Counted from the first letter of the stretch, positions 1 through 12,601 are shown. The stretch: 64,000 nucleotides of DNA from Hofstenia miamia (GCA_004352715.1 SCFE01000025.1:1892710-1956709), one strand, 5' to 3'. The notes: generated by a model from the letters alone, not told the origin. Program-made: numbers and translations.

Positions 1-216
1 AAAAGATAGAAACAGTATTGGAGCAGAAAAGGTTCCTTGTGGAATATTAATTGTAATAATACAGCTGTTTGACATGGTCTTTTGAAATTCCAAACTTTTC
101 TACGATTTCTTAAGTAAAACGCTAATTGTTTGAAAAAAATTTTTCCTAATTTTATTATATTGCAATTTTTCATATAATTTTTTCGTGCAGTACTTTATCA
201 AATGCTTTTCTAAAAT

Positions 217-250
<34 letters not shown>

Positions 251-265
251 CTTAGATATGTAAAC
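1..265 (-). pseudogene. LINE reverse transcriptase relic, cut by the window edge
   Basis: On the minus strand this reads as a damaged copy of the reverse-transcriptase palm also present at 54118-55341. Residues resembling the first-aspartate block (FRKAFDKVLHEKI against FSKAFDKIPHGKF) and the later block (IPQGTFSAPILFLSF against VPQGSILAPILFLAF) can be followed across several frame changes. The nucleotide match to the 55.05-55.27 kb segment is clear by eye and fades near base 265. The (TA)n run at 219-249 lies where the other copy has only CCATATATAA. The copy continues beyond the left edge of the window. It is non-functional. The family assignment rests on similarity to the other copy, and the clade (CR1, L2 or Jockey-like) is not resolved. 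Confidence 0.8.
219..249. repeat. (TA)n microsatellite inside a LINE relic
   Basis: About 15 TA units interrupt the reverse-transcriptase relic. They seem to have grown from a short TATATA already present in the coding sequence of the related copy. Confidence 0.9.
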
Positions 266-1789
266 TATAAAAAAATTATTCTATACATGGATATTTTTCC
301 GCTTTTTGTCGCATTCTTTGTGCAGCGCTTCTTAATATACACAGTCCGAATTTTATCAGTTTTGAAATTGTAATCGATTTTTCACTGATATTGTTACAAG
401 AGAGAAATATGGCGTATTGAACAGAAGAAATGTACACATACCTTTCATTTTCAAATCATGTTTTCAATAACTATAGTTGAAAATGATATGCTAAGATATT
501 GAACAATAGCTATTTTTCCCTTTTTGCACCAATTATGTTTAAACCATTTTACCAACAGGGAAACACTCTTAGGCAAGCTTAAGATACTTTATTTGGCTTT
601 ATAAAGCTATCGTTGTTTTTCTAACTGTTTTTGTTTTATATTGCGAAGCCTGATAGATCAAAGTTTAAGCGGAATCGGCCCTTTTTTCAAAACTTACCCT
701 TATTTTGTATGGTTTGAATATAATTCTTGACACTAAATTTAGTGAAAGCAATGAAGATCGATCAACGGCGGCTAGGTTTTATAATATATCAAATCAAGAG
801 AAAATTTGATTTTCTAATTAATTTTTAACATTCATATTTAATAATGAAATAATTATATTCATGCGAAGAAAAGCTGGACATAGAAACAATTTCCCAGTTT
901 CATCATTTTTAAATATTAAATCAAGATCAAGAGTATAATGGAAAGTAAACAATTTAACTTAAATATAGAGTTACTAAAAAGTGAAATATCACATGAAACA
1001 TCAAGTGATGGAAAATTGAAATCACCCATTATGTAGATTAAATAAGGAATATTTGGTTAACAAAGATCGCATTAAATTTTCATTTTTAGCATATAATCAA
1101 TTATCATTGCAGTAGAAGGTCAATATTTACAATTGCATACGCAAATAAATAACAATAAACTATTGTCTAATTGAATAACTGTAGAACATGTAAATTCACA
1201 ATTAATTGAATCCAGTAAATTAATAATTTTAAATGACTTTTTACAAAGAATTACACATACTTCACGTCTCGAAATATTTTTCTTTCTTTTATACAGACGC
1301 TTGCTATCATATAATACAAAGCACAGAATTTCTATTTCAAATATCAAATTCATAGACAGAAATATCATATCATTAAAATGTTGCTTTAAACATGAATTCA
1401 AATTTCTGATATATTTTCTTAGCTTTCATGTCATATCGGTGTCTAAGACCTCATTCAGTATCTTAGCTTTAATGAAAAACTACAATTATAAAGATTTCCT
1501 ATAGAAAAATATCGAACCACATACATATGTTGCAAAATTTACAATACATTCTGATGATATACATATCTTAGTAGCAGAAATGCCTAATATTAACTTTTGG
1601 AAGTAGTGATGGTCCTCAGGAAAGGGCATAAAAATGTATTTAACAAGCCGCCAGCCCTTGTCTTTATCCGCTCCTCATCTAGATTGAATTTAAAATAATA
1701 ATAAAATTATATTTTCAAAAGTAAAGGGGAAAATACGAACTTATCTTACAGAAATTTAATTAAGTTATAATCTCTTAAATATAAACCAA
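266..1789. other. AT-rich stretch with no supported gene
   Basis: I see only short chance reading frames (up to about 93 codons, low complexity, no recognisable motif) and no terminal repeats. Confidence 0.6.
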
Positions 1790-1992
1790 CCCCCCCCCCC
1801 CCNNNNNNNNNNNNNNNNNNNNNNNNNNNNNNNNNNNNNNNNNNNNNNNNNNNNNNNNNNNNNNNNNNNNNNNNNNNNNNNNNNNNNNNNNNNNNNNNNN
1901 NNNNNNNNNNNNNNNNNNNNNNNNNNNNNNNNNNNNNNNNNNNNNNNNNNNNNNNNNNNNNNNNNNNNNNNNNNNNCCCCCCCCCCCCCCCC
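1790..1992. repeat. Poly-C tract interrupted by an assembly gap
   Basis: Thirteen C residues (1790-1802) precede 174 Ns (1803-1976), and sixteen C residues (1977-1992) follow. A short CA-rich run comes next. The gap lies inside a homopolymer, and poly-glycine frames across it are meaningless. Confidence 0.9.
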
Positions 1993-2835
1993 ACATACAC
2001 ACACCACAGCAGCATGCATGTACTGCGGTACAATGTATGTCGTAACTCTTAAAAATCATATTTTTATCGACACTGTCAACAAATTTATTGATAAAGAGAA
2101 ATTTCCAACAATGAAATTGATCCTTTTGAACCTGCATCGGAATATTCCGTTTCAACTCACATCCATTCCACATCTGCTATTAAAAAATTTTCAATTAACA
2201 TCTGTAAGCTATATTATGTACATATACTTAATTCGTTCACGATGACACTCAAATATTCGCCCGACACATGGTATGGAATAACTAATGGGTAAACAGAAAG
2301 ATAAAAAAGGGGTGCGATTGATCTTATCCTCCTTGCAACGCGAAGAGCTACTTGCGAACACCTTGTTTTGAAGTTGAAGTACGTTGCTTCATTTACAACA
2401 TGTTATCAAATTAGGGGTCATTGTTACTGTCTGGGCAAAATCAATTATTGATATTATTATGCTTTATCATCCAAACTAGAAATTGCCTATAGTTAAAAAA
2501 ATTATCAAGAAGTCAAATCATGCGGTCATTTATTGCAGATGTCTCACACAAAATGCATCAAAGTGTGTTTTTGCACATATTTACTGGAAAAATATCAGTT
2601 GACATGTTATCACAAGACATGCATTGGAAATAGTCAAGTCAAATTTGTGGAAGCGTTTTCTTTATCAATTTGGCAACCCACAAAATATCAATGAACCAAA
2701 TTATATACTCACGAAGGGAACTTTTGCGGTATATTAAGAAGCATGTTATGAAGAAAAGTGCTGAACGGCAATGAGAATTCCAAAAGTACAGCCTTAACCT
2801 GCTAAATCATCTAATCTGTCTAAATTTCTTCCTAT
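1993..2835. other. AT-rich stretch with no supported gene
   Basis: I see no motif, RNA gene or repeat that can be defended here. Confidence 0.55.
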
Positions 2836-2837
2836 TA

Positions 2838-3422
2838 AGGTACAGTTCCCTAATAAGACCATGGCCCAAATAAGGCCATCCCCTCGATACCTCTTAAGAG
2901 AAACACAAATAACCACTTCTATCTGGTGGATGACGTGGCTCTATCAGCCAGATAATATAATGAGAAATTGAGTGAAAATTTGAGTCGTTTAATTGGCAGC
3001 TTTATTTCCCTAATTTTAAGTGCAACATTTCTGCGAGCGACTTATTTGAGTTGGTTGTTGAGCTTGTCAGATGAATTATTATCGGGTTCTCACAGCTCTG
3101 TACGCTAGTAGAGTGTCTTAGATTAATCTAGTCAAGTGTCATGATAATGAACCGAATAACTCCTATCAGTTATTATACTATATTGGAAAAATACTATTAT
3201 ATCTTCAAAATTAAATCTCCAATTAAGGATCTATATAATCGAAGATCATATTCTAAAGTTGATAGCGCTTATTCAACGTAAGCCTATTAAATTCCAGCGT
3301 AGTCATTCGAAAGATGAGATTTCCAGATATCTAACCAATACCTATGAACTGCAATTTAATACGTAGACCTAGCCACAGATTGGATAAACTGGAATTGGTG
3401 GCCTTATTCAGGCTCTGTACCT
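2838..3422. mobile_element. Short inverted-repeat DNA transposon, TA target site (pogo/mariner-like)
   Basis: The left end reads AGGTACAGTTCCC followed by TAATAAGACCA. The reverse complement of the right end reads AGGTACAGAGCCT followed by GAATAAGGCCA. About 20 of the first 25 positions agree. Each end is flanked directly by TA (2836-2837 and 3423-3424), as expected for the Tc1/mariner/pogo superfamily. Near the left end an AATAAGRCCA-like word occurs twice, resembling subterminal binding repeats. A hairpin (TATCTGG paired with CCAGATA, about 2920-2954) lies inside. No transposase frame is visible in these 585 bp, so it is a non-autonomous element. Superfamily assignment is inferred from the TA flanks and the terminal sequence only. 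Confidence 0.6.
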
Positions 3423-3424
3423 TA

Positions 3425-6003
3425 TACAAATAATTAATATAAGAATATTTTTGCAGATTTTCTTTCTCAATTTATCTTGATCCGTTTTAGGATTGTACAG
3501 CTAGCTGCAGGAGGAATTTATGCAGGAATCTAGCAGGTATAGGTTAGGATCACAAATTTTACTCTTAGTAGAAATAGTTCAATAACATTTTGATACATAA
3601 TTATATAAACATAATTCAATAATTTTCAGTATAAGGTTCTGCAAAAAGAACTATACATTTTATATATATAAGATAATTTACCTAAATATATAAAAGTGTT
3701 AATCTGGAACTGATCTACACTAAATTCCATTGTATTCCAGAATATGTCAACAAAAAATTCAGTGTATATTGGTCAAGGTTTGTGCATTAGAAATAGTTCT
3801 ATTTGCATCTGAGGGGTTGTATTTTTAAAAAAAATTTGTCTCGGGAATTACCTTCAGATCCCTAACAGTACTTACCGTATTTGGCGCTCGCAGCACATCC
3901 GACTATGTAATATCATTATGTAATGTAATTAGATTTCAGTCAAAAATAGCCCTGGATCCGCACCTGATAATATTAGCATTTATTAAAGCTTTGAGTAAAT
4001 TAGCAATAGAAACAATTAGATAGTCAATACCACTGTGAAATACAAATCTTGTTTCTATATAGACATCGTTATTATATCTCTTGAAGTAACCATTCATTAT
4101 TTGTCAATCCTTCCATATTAAATGTAGTTTTTCTCCTATGTTTTCATCAGCTTGTTGATTATCGTACACGATTTTCTATACATTTCATCTGAATGAATGT
4201 CTTAACATAAAGTTTGGTATAACAACAAATTCACAATCTGTGTGCTATAATGCACCAATGTATAATACATACATGTAGGGCAATACTGGATACGAGCAGG
4301 ATATGCAAGAAGAAACTTTGAGAGAGAAACCTAAGGAAAGTAGAACATTTATCTGCTCACAGGGTCATTGAAATTCTTTATTTTACATGATTTGGGCAAG
4401 CAAAAGCTCCATTATGTTCTGGAGAAAAACGAGGGCTTAAAGCAACTTTAATGCGTTGTGGAAATACTGCAATTTTAGTCAAGAATTCCGACAGAATATC
4501 GGGCTTCTGAATAGTCTTCCACGGATTTTGCTTCCGTTAAGGAAACACCATTGTTGCTTGTGACGTTGAGCGTAGCCTTAGCTCTTACAACACAATCCTT
4601 TTAAGCAAACGTCACGATTTGCTTGAAATGTCAATGAAAAAACTTTTATTTTCGTACTGTAATGATATCTTAATATAGTTTCGTTACTTCCTATTTTTTA
4701 ATTCTTAGAACCAATTTTGATTAATTTATAGAACTTGAGCACAACTAATTGATGTACTTACTAAAAAATATACCATTACTGAATGAGTAGCATCCATTTT
4801 AACAGTGAAATTGAAATTCCGTTACTGTTTAGCAGCCCCATCTGTAGAAATCGCATTAAAAATGCCTACACATTCAAATCTTGATTTTCTAATGATCTTT
4901 AAGAAAACATTTTGCAATGAGAAAATAACAAATTTGGCAAAATTATAGGCTTCCAGACTGTCACGTCTACACTCGATGTTATTGTCAGTATGCAACTGGA
5001 ATTAGGAATTGAATCGATTTAAGCCGTTGTATTCATCTTAATTATGCATGTCAATGCGAGCTTGCTATGCCTTGATCAAGGAGAGTAGTTCCATAAATTG
5101 AACCGTGTACAGTAAGTAACTTTCATTGGTTATTGATTATGTACTATACTGTCACTATAGATATGGTACATAAACCATAACACAAAGTCAAACGTTAATA
5201 TTTCTATTGTAATGGCGACCCATAATAAAACCCCCTTTGTATTAGTTGTAGATGCCTGGGGTTTAACTGACTAGTATTAAGTGAATATAATTGACTATTC
5301 ATTGTTGATGATCGAATAACAAAATATGTTCAATTATTAAGTGTCTGCCTCATTTGATTTGAATTAAGTTTTCAAATGTTGAAATGAAACATGTAAACAA
5401 AAGTTGAAATGCAGGTGGAATTAATTAATTGTTAAGGCTTAACAGGCATGTTGGTAATACCAGTAATTTGTATATAAATTAGTACTTCTAACATTGATTT
5501 TTTTTTAACCGAAAGTGACTATTACATTTTCCGATATCTATCCATTCTGTCTGAGACAAATCTTACAAATTATGACTACTCGATCTGTTGAAAGAAGCGC
5601 TCTTTAAATTTTGACTCAAAACTTCTTAATTTCTTATGAAAATTACACTTAGTCAAAGTTTTGAATAGTGATTTAAATTATTTAAAAATTTAATGACAAC
5701 CAAATTTGGACAATTATACATTACATAAGTATATTCTTAGGATGCAATTACCAATGTATATATAGCAAATTTTTTTTAATACAAAATTTTCAAAAAAATT
5801 ATTCTTACATTATACTGTTTCTTGCTATATATTTTATTATAATTATTGTGAATAACAACACTATACTACATTCATTTTAAATTTAGAAGAGGTGAATACT
5901 AAATAAGCACATTCTTGATAATATCCAACCGCTTACTGCATGCATTTATTACACGTATTTACTGAAATCCTTTTTTAAATATAGGGCTGATATCTCAAAC
6001 TAT
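3425..6003. other. AT-rich stretch with no supported gene
   Basis: No coding frame above about 60 codons is present. An isolated transposon-end-like word at 3951-3966 is listed separately. Confidence 0.55.
3951..3966 (-). other. Isolated hAT-like terminal word
   Basis: The minus strand reads CAGGTGCGGATCCAGG. This resembles the CAGG-C-GCGGATC ends common to some hAT-derived short elements, and also the word at 62113-62127. No matching opposite end was found nearby. Confidence 0.25.
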
Positions 6004-6064
6004 TATATATATATATATATGTATGTATATAATCTATATATATATATATATATATGTATATAAT
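6004..6064. repeat. (TA)n compound microsatellite
   Basis: Two TA runs are each followed by TGTATATAATCTATA, giving a short tandem duplication within the microsatellite. Confidence 0.85.
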
Positions 6065-6631
6065 CTATATAAATTTTTATGCAATTTATCAAGAAATAAT
6101 TATATAAATTGTTTGGTGTAAACTATATAATATTTCATCTAAGATGTCACCCACTGTATTCCCAATGACCAATAGACTTCACTGTAGAGCAACATCCATT
6201 AAATCAGGAACGTAGACAAGCGCATACTCTAGGAAGGATCAAAAGGGAGAGCCAGATAATTGTTTTAACTCATTGCAGGGTGATCACTGAAAAAGGATTT
6301 CCATAGACATAAGAGTTCTTATTGCATAATTATTGTTGTTAATAATATTACATAATGTATAATGTATATTGCAATTTATTAGAGAGGGGGATTTTGTTGA
6401 GAAATGAGTTTATTGGATGTTTAAAGCAAGGTGATACTGAGACAGGCCGTGAACTGCAAATTAGCGTCAAGTTTACTTGGGCGGCCGGATTTGCAAGACA
6501 TTTTGGCACCAATTGAAAAACAGTTTTAGCCCTTAAATAAACAAGATATAATTACAAGCAAACAATGAAATTCATTAACCCAACATAGTGATGCAATTGT
6601 TTCGCTTCACTTTAGTTATTACTAATAATAC

Positions 6632-6838
6632 ATGGGTAGAAGTTGCTCTGAAGCAGGTTGCAAAACTGGTTATTACTCTAAGCCTAACGTTCCAATGTAT
6701 GGTTTTCCAAGTGATCCTGCAAGACGGACAATTTGGCTAGCCAGTCTGTCAAATACAGTTTCTAATGTAACGCAAAATATGGCAGTGTGTGGATTACATT
6801 TCCCAGACGACTTGCAAAAAGAAAAAAACAAAAGGTAG
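6632..6838 (+). CDS. THAP-domain first exon of a P-like transposase
   Basis: A 68-residue frame starts about 205 bp inside the transposon end. It has the THAP zinc-finger signature: Cys5, Cys10, then Cys53 and His56 (C-x4-C ... C-x2-H), with the conserved Phe25-Pro26, Trp36 and His-Phe after the last cysteine. THAP domains bind DNA. In P-type transposases they recognise the transposon ends, while in host genes they act as transcription regulators. The frame ends at KNKR followed by a stop embedded in AAAGGTAGTG, which looks like a splice donor, so this is probably exon 1 rather than a complete protein. The domain itself carries no stop or frameshift. The position inside terminal repeats makes a transposon gene far likelier than a host THAP gene. 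Confidence 0.8.
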   Translation: MGRSCSEAGCKTGYYSKPNVPMYGFPSDPARRTIWLASLSNTVSNVTQNMAVCGLHFPDDLQKEKNKR

Positions 6839-7638
6839 TGTTTTTTGAAATATGTGTACATGTCTGACGTCTAAAGTATAGAATAATAGCACATTATAAT
6901 AACTCATGTAGATCCTAATTAGGCTGTTCGTTGCATATACAATTTCGATTACATATCAGATTTTTTAGTAAATGATGTTCAAGAAATTTTGAAGTTTGAT
7001 CTTTTCCTATTCCAACAGTAAATTTTAATTCTTCAACTTGGTTGTTTAGATATTTTTTATAAATACAGAAGAATTGCTTTATAAAAATAAAGAGGTTTGA
7101 ACGGCAGTTCCAACTCTGATATCGCAGTCACTACCGAGCCGCTAATTTAAATTTGCTACATCAATATTTCTAAATGTATTCCTAATATTTTTTATTTTCA
7201 TAAATTTATAAAATGTCAGCAATAGTGTACCACTTTTTTAAGAATTTCTAACGATTCTAGCCTAAATGATGGTGACCAGTCAATTAACGTATTTCTAACA
7301 CATTTGAAGAAGCTAAAACTCCATAGTAGTAAGTCAGAACTAAATATCCTTACAATTATTATCATAACATGTAGAGGAATATTGTACGATTAGTAAAAAT
7401 TTAATCAAATATATAATGAAAGTATTATGAAAAATCATATTAAACAGCCTCAGTCCCCCATCAGAAATTTCTCGATTTTAAATGACCTGAAAGTTGTTCA
7501 TTAATTCGTGTAGCAAAGTTTATGTGTGTCTCTCCGAAATATAAAATTTTTGACAAAACTCCACATATACCACTACTGCATGTTACGCTTTTTAATAATT
7601 CTAAATTTGCAGTCATTTTTTAATTTCTAATTTAAGAT

Positions 7639-8181
7639 TTTTAGGAGGAGTTCTTGTTCCTATTGAACCACCGTCTGTATTTTCAAATGTATCTATTTCT
7701 ATTATTCCCCGCCCCCAACCGAAAACTCGGACTACATTACGGACTAGTTTTGAAGTTCGAACAACTCAGCCCGATGAATTGTCTGAATTCAATGATATAG
7801 ATATCATTTTAAGAGAAACTTGAACTTATTTGAGAAGACTATATCAATAGATGATCAAGATCAATTAAGTTTTCTATTTAAGATTGGGCAGTTAGCTCAA
7901 TTTATGGCTCCTGTCAAAGCTTCAAATCGTTCAAAATCTTTAACAATTGAACTTTAAATACATTAATGCTGACAAGTAATGGTTTTGTTGCATTGGCCAA
8001 ACATTTATTACATACAACTAGAAGTTATCAACACAAATATGTCCTTCTTGGAAAAATTGGTGGAGATACAATTGAAGAATTGTTTGGCATTTCAGAAGTT
8101 CTGCATGTTGCAATTACTATATTTCTGTGCAAGAAATTATTCAAACAAATCGATAAAATCCACCTCAATGGAATGCCGTAA
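7639..8181 (+). pseudogene. P/THAP9-type transposase, C-terminal portion, broken
   Basis: After a possible splice acceptor (TTTTTAG near 7644) a frame runs through SFEVRTTQPDELSEFNDID to a stop near 7820. From 7966 another frame carries LTSNGFVALAKHLLHTTRSY and then YVLLGKIGGDTIEELFG, which resembles the family block around an NQD-x-x-E-N-x-F-G motif. One reading-frame change later, NYYISVQEIIQTN follows. A plausible donor (CC|GTAAGT) lies at 8179. The catalytic core expected between the THAP domain and this block is not found, which explains the short element. The assignment comes from motif resemblance plus position inside the terminal repeats. Confidence 0.6.
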
Positions 8182-8276
8182 GTTTTAGATGGTTCTCACT
8201 AATGTGAATTGTGTGATTATGCGTTTGATGCAAAACAAATTACATATATTAACAGTTTGAATCCAAGCTCAATTCA

Positions 8277-8671
8277 GTTTTATCATAGATAAGGATACAC
8301 TCAATGTTCTTGTATATGTTTGTGGCTATATTGCTTGAATTGATAAACATGAGTTGTCATCTGTAACAGTTGATATGAGTTTGTATTTGGAGACTTATTC
8401 AAGAGGATGTTTGCACATTCCTTGTAATAAGTTAGTAATTTTTTTCTCGTTTTCTGTAATGATTTTCCAACATTCAACGGGAATTTTGGGGAAACAATTT
8501 TGCAGAAAACGCTTAATTAGAGGAATGAAATTAATTGCTTCAGAACATAAGTTTATGTTTAAATCTCTTAATGGAATTTGTTTGAAAGGATCAAATATAT
8601 TATTGAACAATTTAACTAAACTCTTCGTAGAGTTTAGAAAAGATTCAAAAAAGATTTTGAAGTTCAAATAA
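8277..8671 (+). pseudogene. P/THAP9-type transposase, last exon, one in-frame stop
   Basis: The frame reads LNVLVYVCGYIA, then a TGA at 8336-8338, and then continues open for about 110 codons. It contains YLETYSRGCLHIP, similar to the SRGGL-x-x-P block near the C terminus of P/THAP9 transposases, and ends in a lysine-rich tail (KDSKKILKFK) before TAA. It ends about 170 bp before the right terminal repeat, as expected for a last exon. The internal stop suggests a dead copy. Confidence 0.6.
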
Positions 8672-8851
8672 AATTTAAATTTGTAATTTGTGTGTTTTAG
8701 TATGCTTTTTATTAAATGCAATGTTGTAAAATAAAACTGTATTTCAGTTTTGCTGTAAATATTTCTGTATTTTGACAAAAATTATCCGCCCAGGTAAAAT
8801 TAATCTCAAATAGCAGTTCATGGCCTGTCTCAGTATCGCCTTGGTCTAAAG

Positions 8852-10994
8852 TAAGTAATAAGATATTTTCGTAAGAAATCTCACACAGCTTGTGATTTGT
8901 TTCATTCTCAAATTATGCACTTATTAGATCAGAAGCAAAAAACTCTATAATGATATTGTTTTAATGGGACACAAAAGTATTTTTTAAAAACTTGCTACAG
9001 CTGCTATTCTCACTATTGAAGCTCCATTTTTATCATAATTTTGTTTAGATTTACTAAAATTGTATTTTTGTAACAATTTTTAATGTTTGCATTGATCGGC
9101 ATCAGTCTAGATCTGCCTACGTGCTTTACGAAATCATAACACTGTGGAAAGCATCATATTAATAAACTCCCCGCCATTCAAAATTAAATTTTTGTGCTCT
9201 GTTTAAAATATTCAAAATTTCTCTTGATTACATTTGTAAGATTATCTTTAATTTATTAAGGGAATGACTTAACAGAACGCCTAGTGCATCCGAAATTATA
9301 GTATCCAGGGGTACAGTGGGATTGGCGGGGGGGGGGGGNGGTACTTGGTGAAAGAGGGCATCGAGAGAACTGACAAGGTGGCTGAAGCAATAGCATACGC
9401 ATACTTTTACTAAGATGAGTACCATACATTTTCTTATATTGGCAGATCTCAATGTACGTTAGATTGTAAGTCATATAAATGCTGCATTTTAAAGTGACAT
9501 TTTTAATTTTCAATATTTTGTTATTTGATATTAGCTTTTTACAAACATTTCCGCTCAATTCTAAACATAGCTCGGTTACTCAGTTTTCTTAAACATAAAT
9601 AGGGTTAAGCATAGGTGACTTCTGAAATAATGCGTAGGAAACTTTGAAATCCAATACTTTCTTCTTCGTTCCCAAGTTTTCTACTCTTCCACATTCTTTT
9701 TCCTCACCTCTACTATATCTATAAAGTTCCTTTTCTTTGTCTTTCGTATTGTAATAATTGATATTTATAATTTTCAATGCTATTCTTTATCAAATAAATT
9801 GACAAGCTAGCAATATTTGTAGAAATTAAATTAGAAATCTCATTGATATCATATTAATAAATTTGCATAGCTAATAAGCACTTTCGTTGATAGATAAGAG
9901 TAAGTCTATAACTTTTATTATATTCGTTATAGTAGCAGTGCATTATCACAGGAGGGGATGTAAAATTAACTCAGTTCATTAGAAATCACCAATTTTTTTG
10001 AAATTTTTAATTAAAAATTCGCAAATTCATAAAATGGATTGCTTTATTCAATTTTCTTTAATAAATAATTAATGGCATTAATATTGGTAGGAAATTCATA
10101 TAACAAAATTTATGATTCTTTGAAAAATGTTAATTTTAATTGAGAAAGTTGCTCGTTGAAGCAAAATCTACATAATGCGATACTTGCCAAATGTATTAGT
10201 CATTGTTTAGTTGTAAATTAAGTTTGCTGCGTTACAACTAAAAAATTATATATTTGTGCACAGACTTTCAATGAATTTATTCTTACAACAACTTTTGATT
10301 TTCATAGTTAATTTCTGAGTCATTTTTGTGCTTTAATGTTCTAAGATGTCCTATTAAATTACTGTATTAAAAGAGATTTTAATAAACATTTTATCCACTT
10401 TGAAAATGATCCAATATTTTAATAATTGATCCTCCTCAATTTGATGTTGATTTGTAAAAAAATTCTGTTCATTAGATCTTGTTCCCAGATGTCACTAGTT
10501 TTGCCGATATACACCACTATCGCAATCATCACATGTGTATTTGCAAACTAGGAATTAAACTGAATTTTTTTTTGATTATGTTTTTGTTATTAAACATATT
10601 TTTATTAAATGATGTAAAAATCGGGGTGTTCTTAGTAATTTTGTTTGTATTTATTCTTCTTACTCTTTTTTGAAGTTTCACAACATGGTTAGTAGATATT
10701 GAATTTTCAAGTATACTTCAATTCTAGTTTCTTTATTCGAGTTTTAAAAATTTTGATAGCTTCTTTTTGCTGTTATCTTTTTCAAATAGGTGATCTGAAT
10801 ATTATTAAGATATCAATTCTGTTCAGGAGGTAAATAATTATCTAAAAAAATTAATTGTATGTTCATGTCGAACATATTTTATATTTAGTGTAGTTGATTA
10901 TAAATTTACTGTGTATTTTGTAAACTGACGATGATGTTAATGTATCGAAATCGATTTTTAAAACTTTCATCATATGAATATATACTTATATATG

Positions 10995-11002
<8 letters not shown>
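8852..11002. other. AT-rich stretch with no supported gene
   Basis: It contains a poly-G run with a single N (9327-9341), and frames crossing that run are not credible. Nothing else is recognisable. Confidence 0.5.
9327..9341. repeat. Poly-G homopolymer with one N at 9339
   Basis: A G-run is interrupted by a single unresolved base. It is likely a polymorphic homopolymer or a contig joint. Confidence 0.8.
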
Positions 11003-11041
<39 letters not shown>

Positions 11042-11052
11042 TCGTATATATA
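11003..11052. repeat. (TA)n microsatellite
   Basis: Nearly pure TA run, broken once by CTCG. Confidence 0.9.
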
Positions 11053-11399
11053 TTACATTGGGTGGTTGTGAATCGCTATAATTATGAAAATTCGAAATAT
11101 ATTTGTGCAATTTACCTTAAGTTTACGAACTTCCGGCTAAATTATTCTCTACATTGTTGAGTAATTATAGAGCTATACTTAGGCTGTCATTTTCACTTCA
11201 ATTTATCTTTGTTCCAAAACAGTGTTTCAAAAAGTAGTCTGTGCAGCCTTTGTAACCACTACGGGCGTGATTATTATATTATCATTACTTCTTTTTAACA
11301 ACAATAAACTTGCTGGTACATAGCGACATATATAAAATTCACAAGGTGTGTATAATCGACATGTATAATTTGTTATGCGTACATAGCGACATAGTTTAG

Positions 11400-11433
<34 letters not shown>

Positions 11434-12601
11434 CAATCAAAAAAATAAAAAGCTGTTGAATGGCATTTCAAAAGTGGCATTTTCTATGCTTTTGAACTTT
11501 ATCTCAGAATTTGGTAGTAGTGGCTATGAACGTCAATTCTCATAAATTTTTGCATTGCCCATTGTGAAAAGTCTTAAACCATTCAATTACTTTCAATGGT
11601 GATTCTGTTAATGTTAATAACGGTCTAACACCAATTTATTGTTCATAATAAATCATCACAGCATATATATTTAACCCTAATAAGTAAAGTAGTCGCAAGT
11701 TATTTACAACATTACTTGTTGTTTTCGTTTATTAAATAGCCATTAACTAATTAACGGTTTTAGTTTAAGGTGTTAAAAGTACTGAGAAACAAATTAGAGG
11801 TAAATAAAAGAAATAGTAAATATTGAGCAAAATCAAATTGCATTTATACAAACTTAGAATATTGTCAGGATTTTTCATGCCGCAGACAACAGATTAGAGC
11901 TTGCCAGAGTTGCAACAGAGGTGGACATAAGCCGGTATTGTGCCGAGATATCAAAAAAATGTGTAAAAACAGTGCAAAAACTTCAAAATATCGCAAATGC
12001 AGTAAATGCCATATAATTTATATTCAATTTTTCAAAAGAAATCTACATTTTAATATAAGTTGCTGGTATATCTAACTTTGGTTTAGCATACGAAAAAAAT
12101 TATCGAAATGTTTTGTGCAGGAATCATATAATGGGCCCAACATGGGCCTAATTCGAATGAATTTAATTGGGCCAAAAGCTTCGTGGAACGGGTCGAGCTT
12201 GGATATAAGTTTTCTTTCCATATCTTTCTCACTAAAAGCAAAAAATTTTAATTCAATACGTTCACACTGGTACTGCAGGACAGGTTGGGAATGAAAAGAA
12301 AGGCAGAGAACATCACACCAACTAAGACCTGAATCGATGGACATTGATTAGACTGATTTGTTCATTTTCAAATGTTGATGCAATACAACTCAATTATTAT
12401 TATCAAACAACGAATATATACTAAATGCTAGGTTTCGTTTAAGAAAATATACTTTTGACCAGAACTAATCCTAACATCTTCTAATTGAGCATTTATTACA
12501 AAAGCCGCATCACAAAATATTATCGAAAAATGACGTCTTGATTATCACTCGGTTCAGCGTTGATTGTGCTTATAACGATTGAGAGAATTTACATGTCCTA
12601 C
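11053..12601. other. AT-rich stretch with no supported gene
   Basis: It holds a (TA)n run at 11400-11431. A minus-strand frame of 90 codons (12072-12344) has no recognisable motif and no sign of exon structure. Confidence 0.5.
11400..11431. repeat. (TA)n microsatellite
   Basis: Sixteen TA units. Confidence 0.9.

Larger units (their letters stand above)
6427..8843 (+). mobile_element. P-like DNA transposon, internally deleted (2417 bp)
   Basis: The left end starts CAAGGTGATACTGAGACAGG and the reverse complement of the right end starts CAAGGCGATACTGAGACAGG. The first 31 bp differ at two positions, and similarity continues with gaps in identity to the shared word TGGGCGG near base 58. The element is bounded by 8-bp direct repeats GTTTAAAG (6419-6426) and GTCTAAAG (8844-8851), one mismatch apart. 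An 8-bp duplication is characteristic of the P superfamily (and also of hAT). Inside, a THAP-type DNA-binding domain comes first and two blocks resembling the C-terminal part of P/THAP9 transposases come last. The central catalytic region is missing, and stops and frameshifts occur, so it cannot move by itself. Confidence 0.85.
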
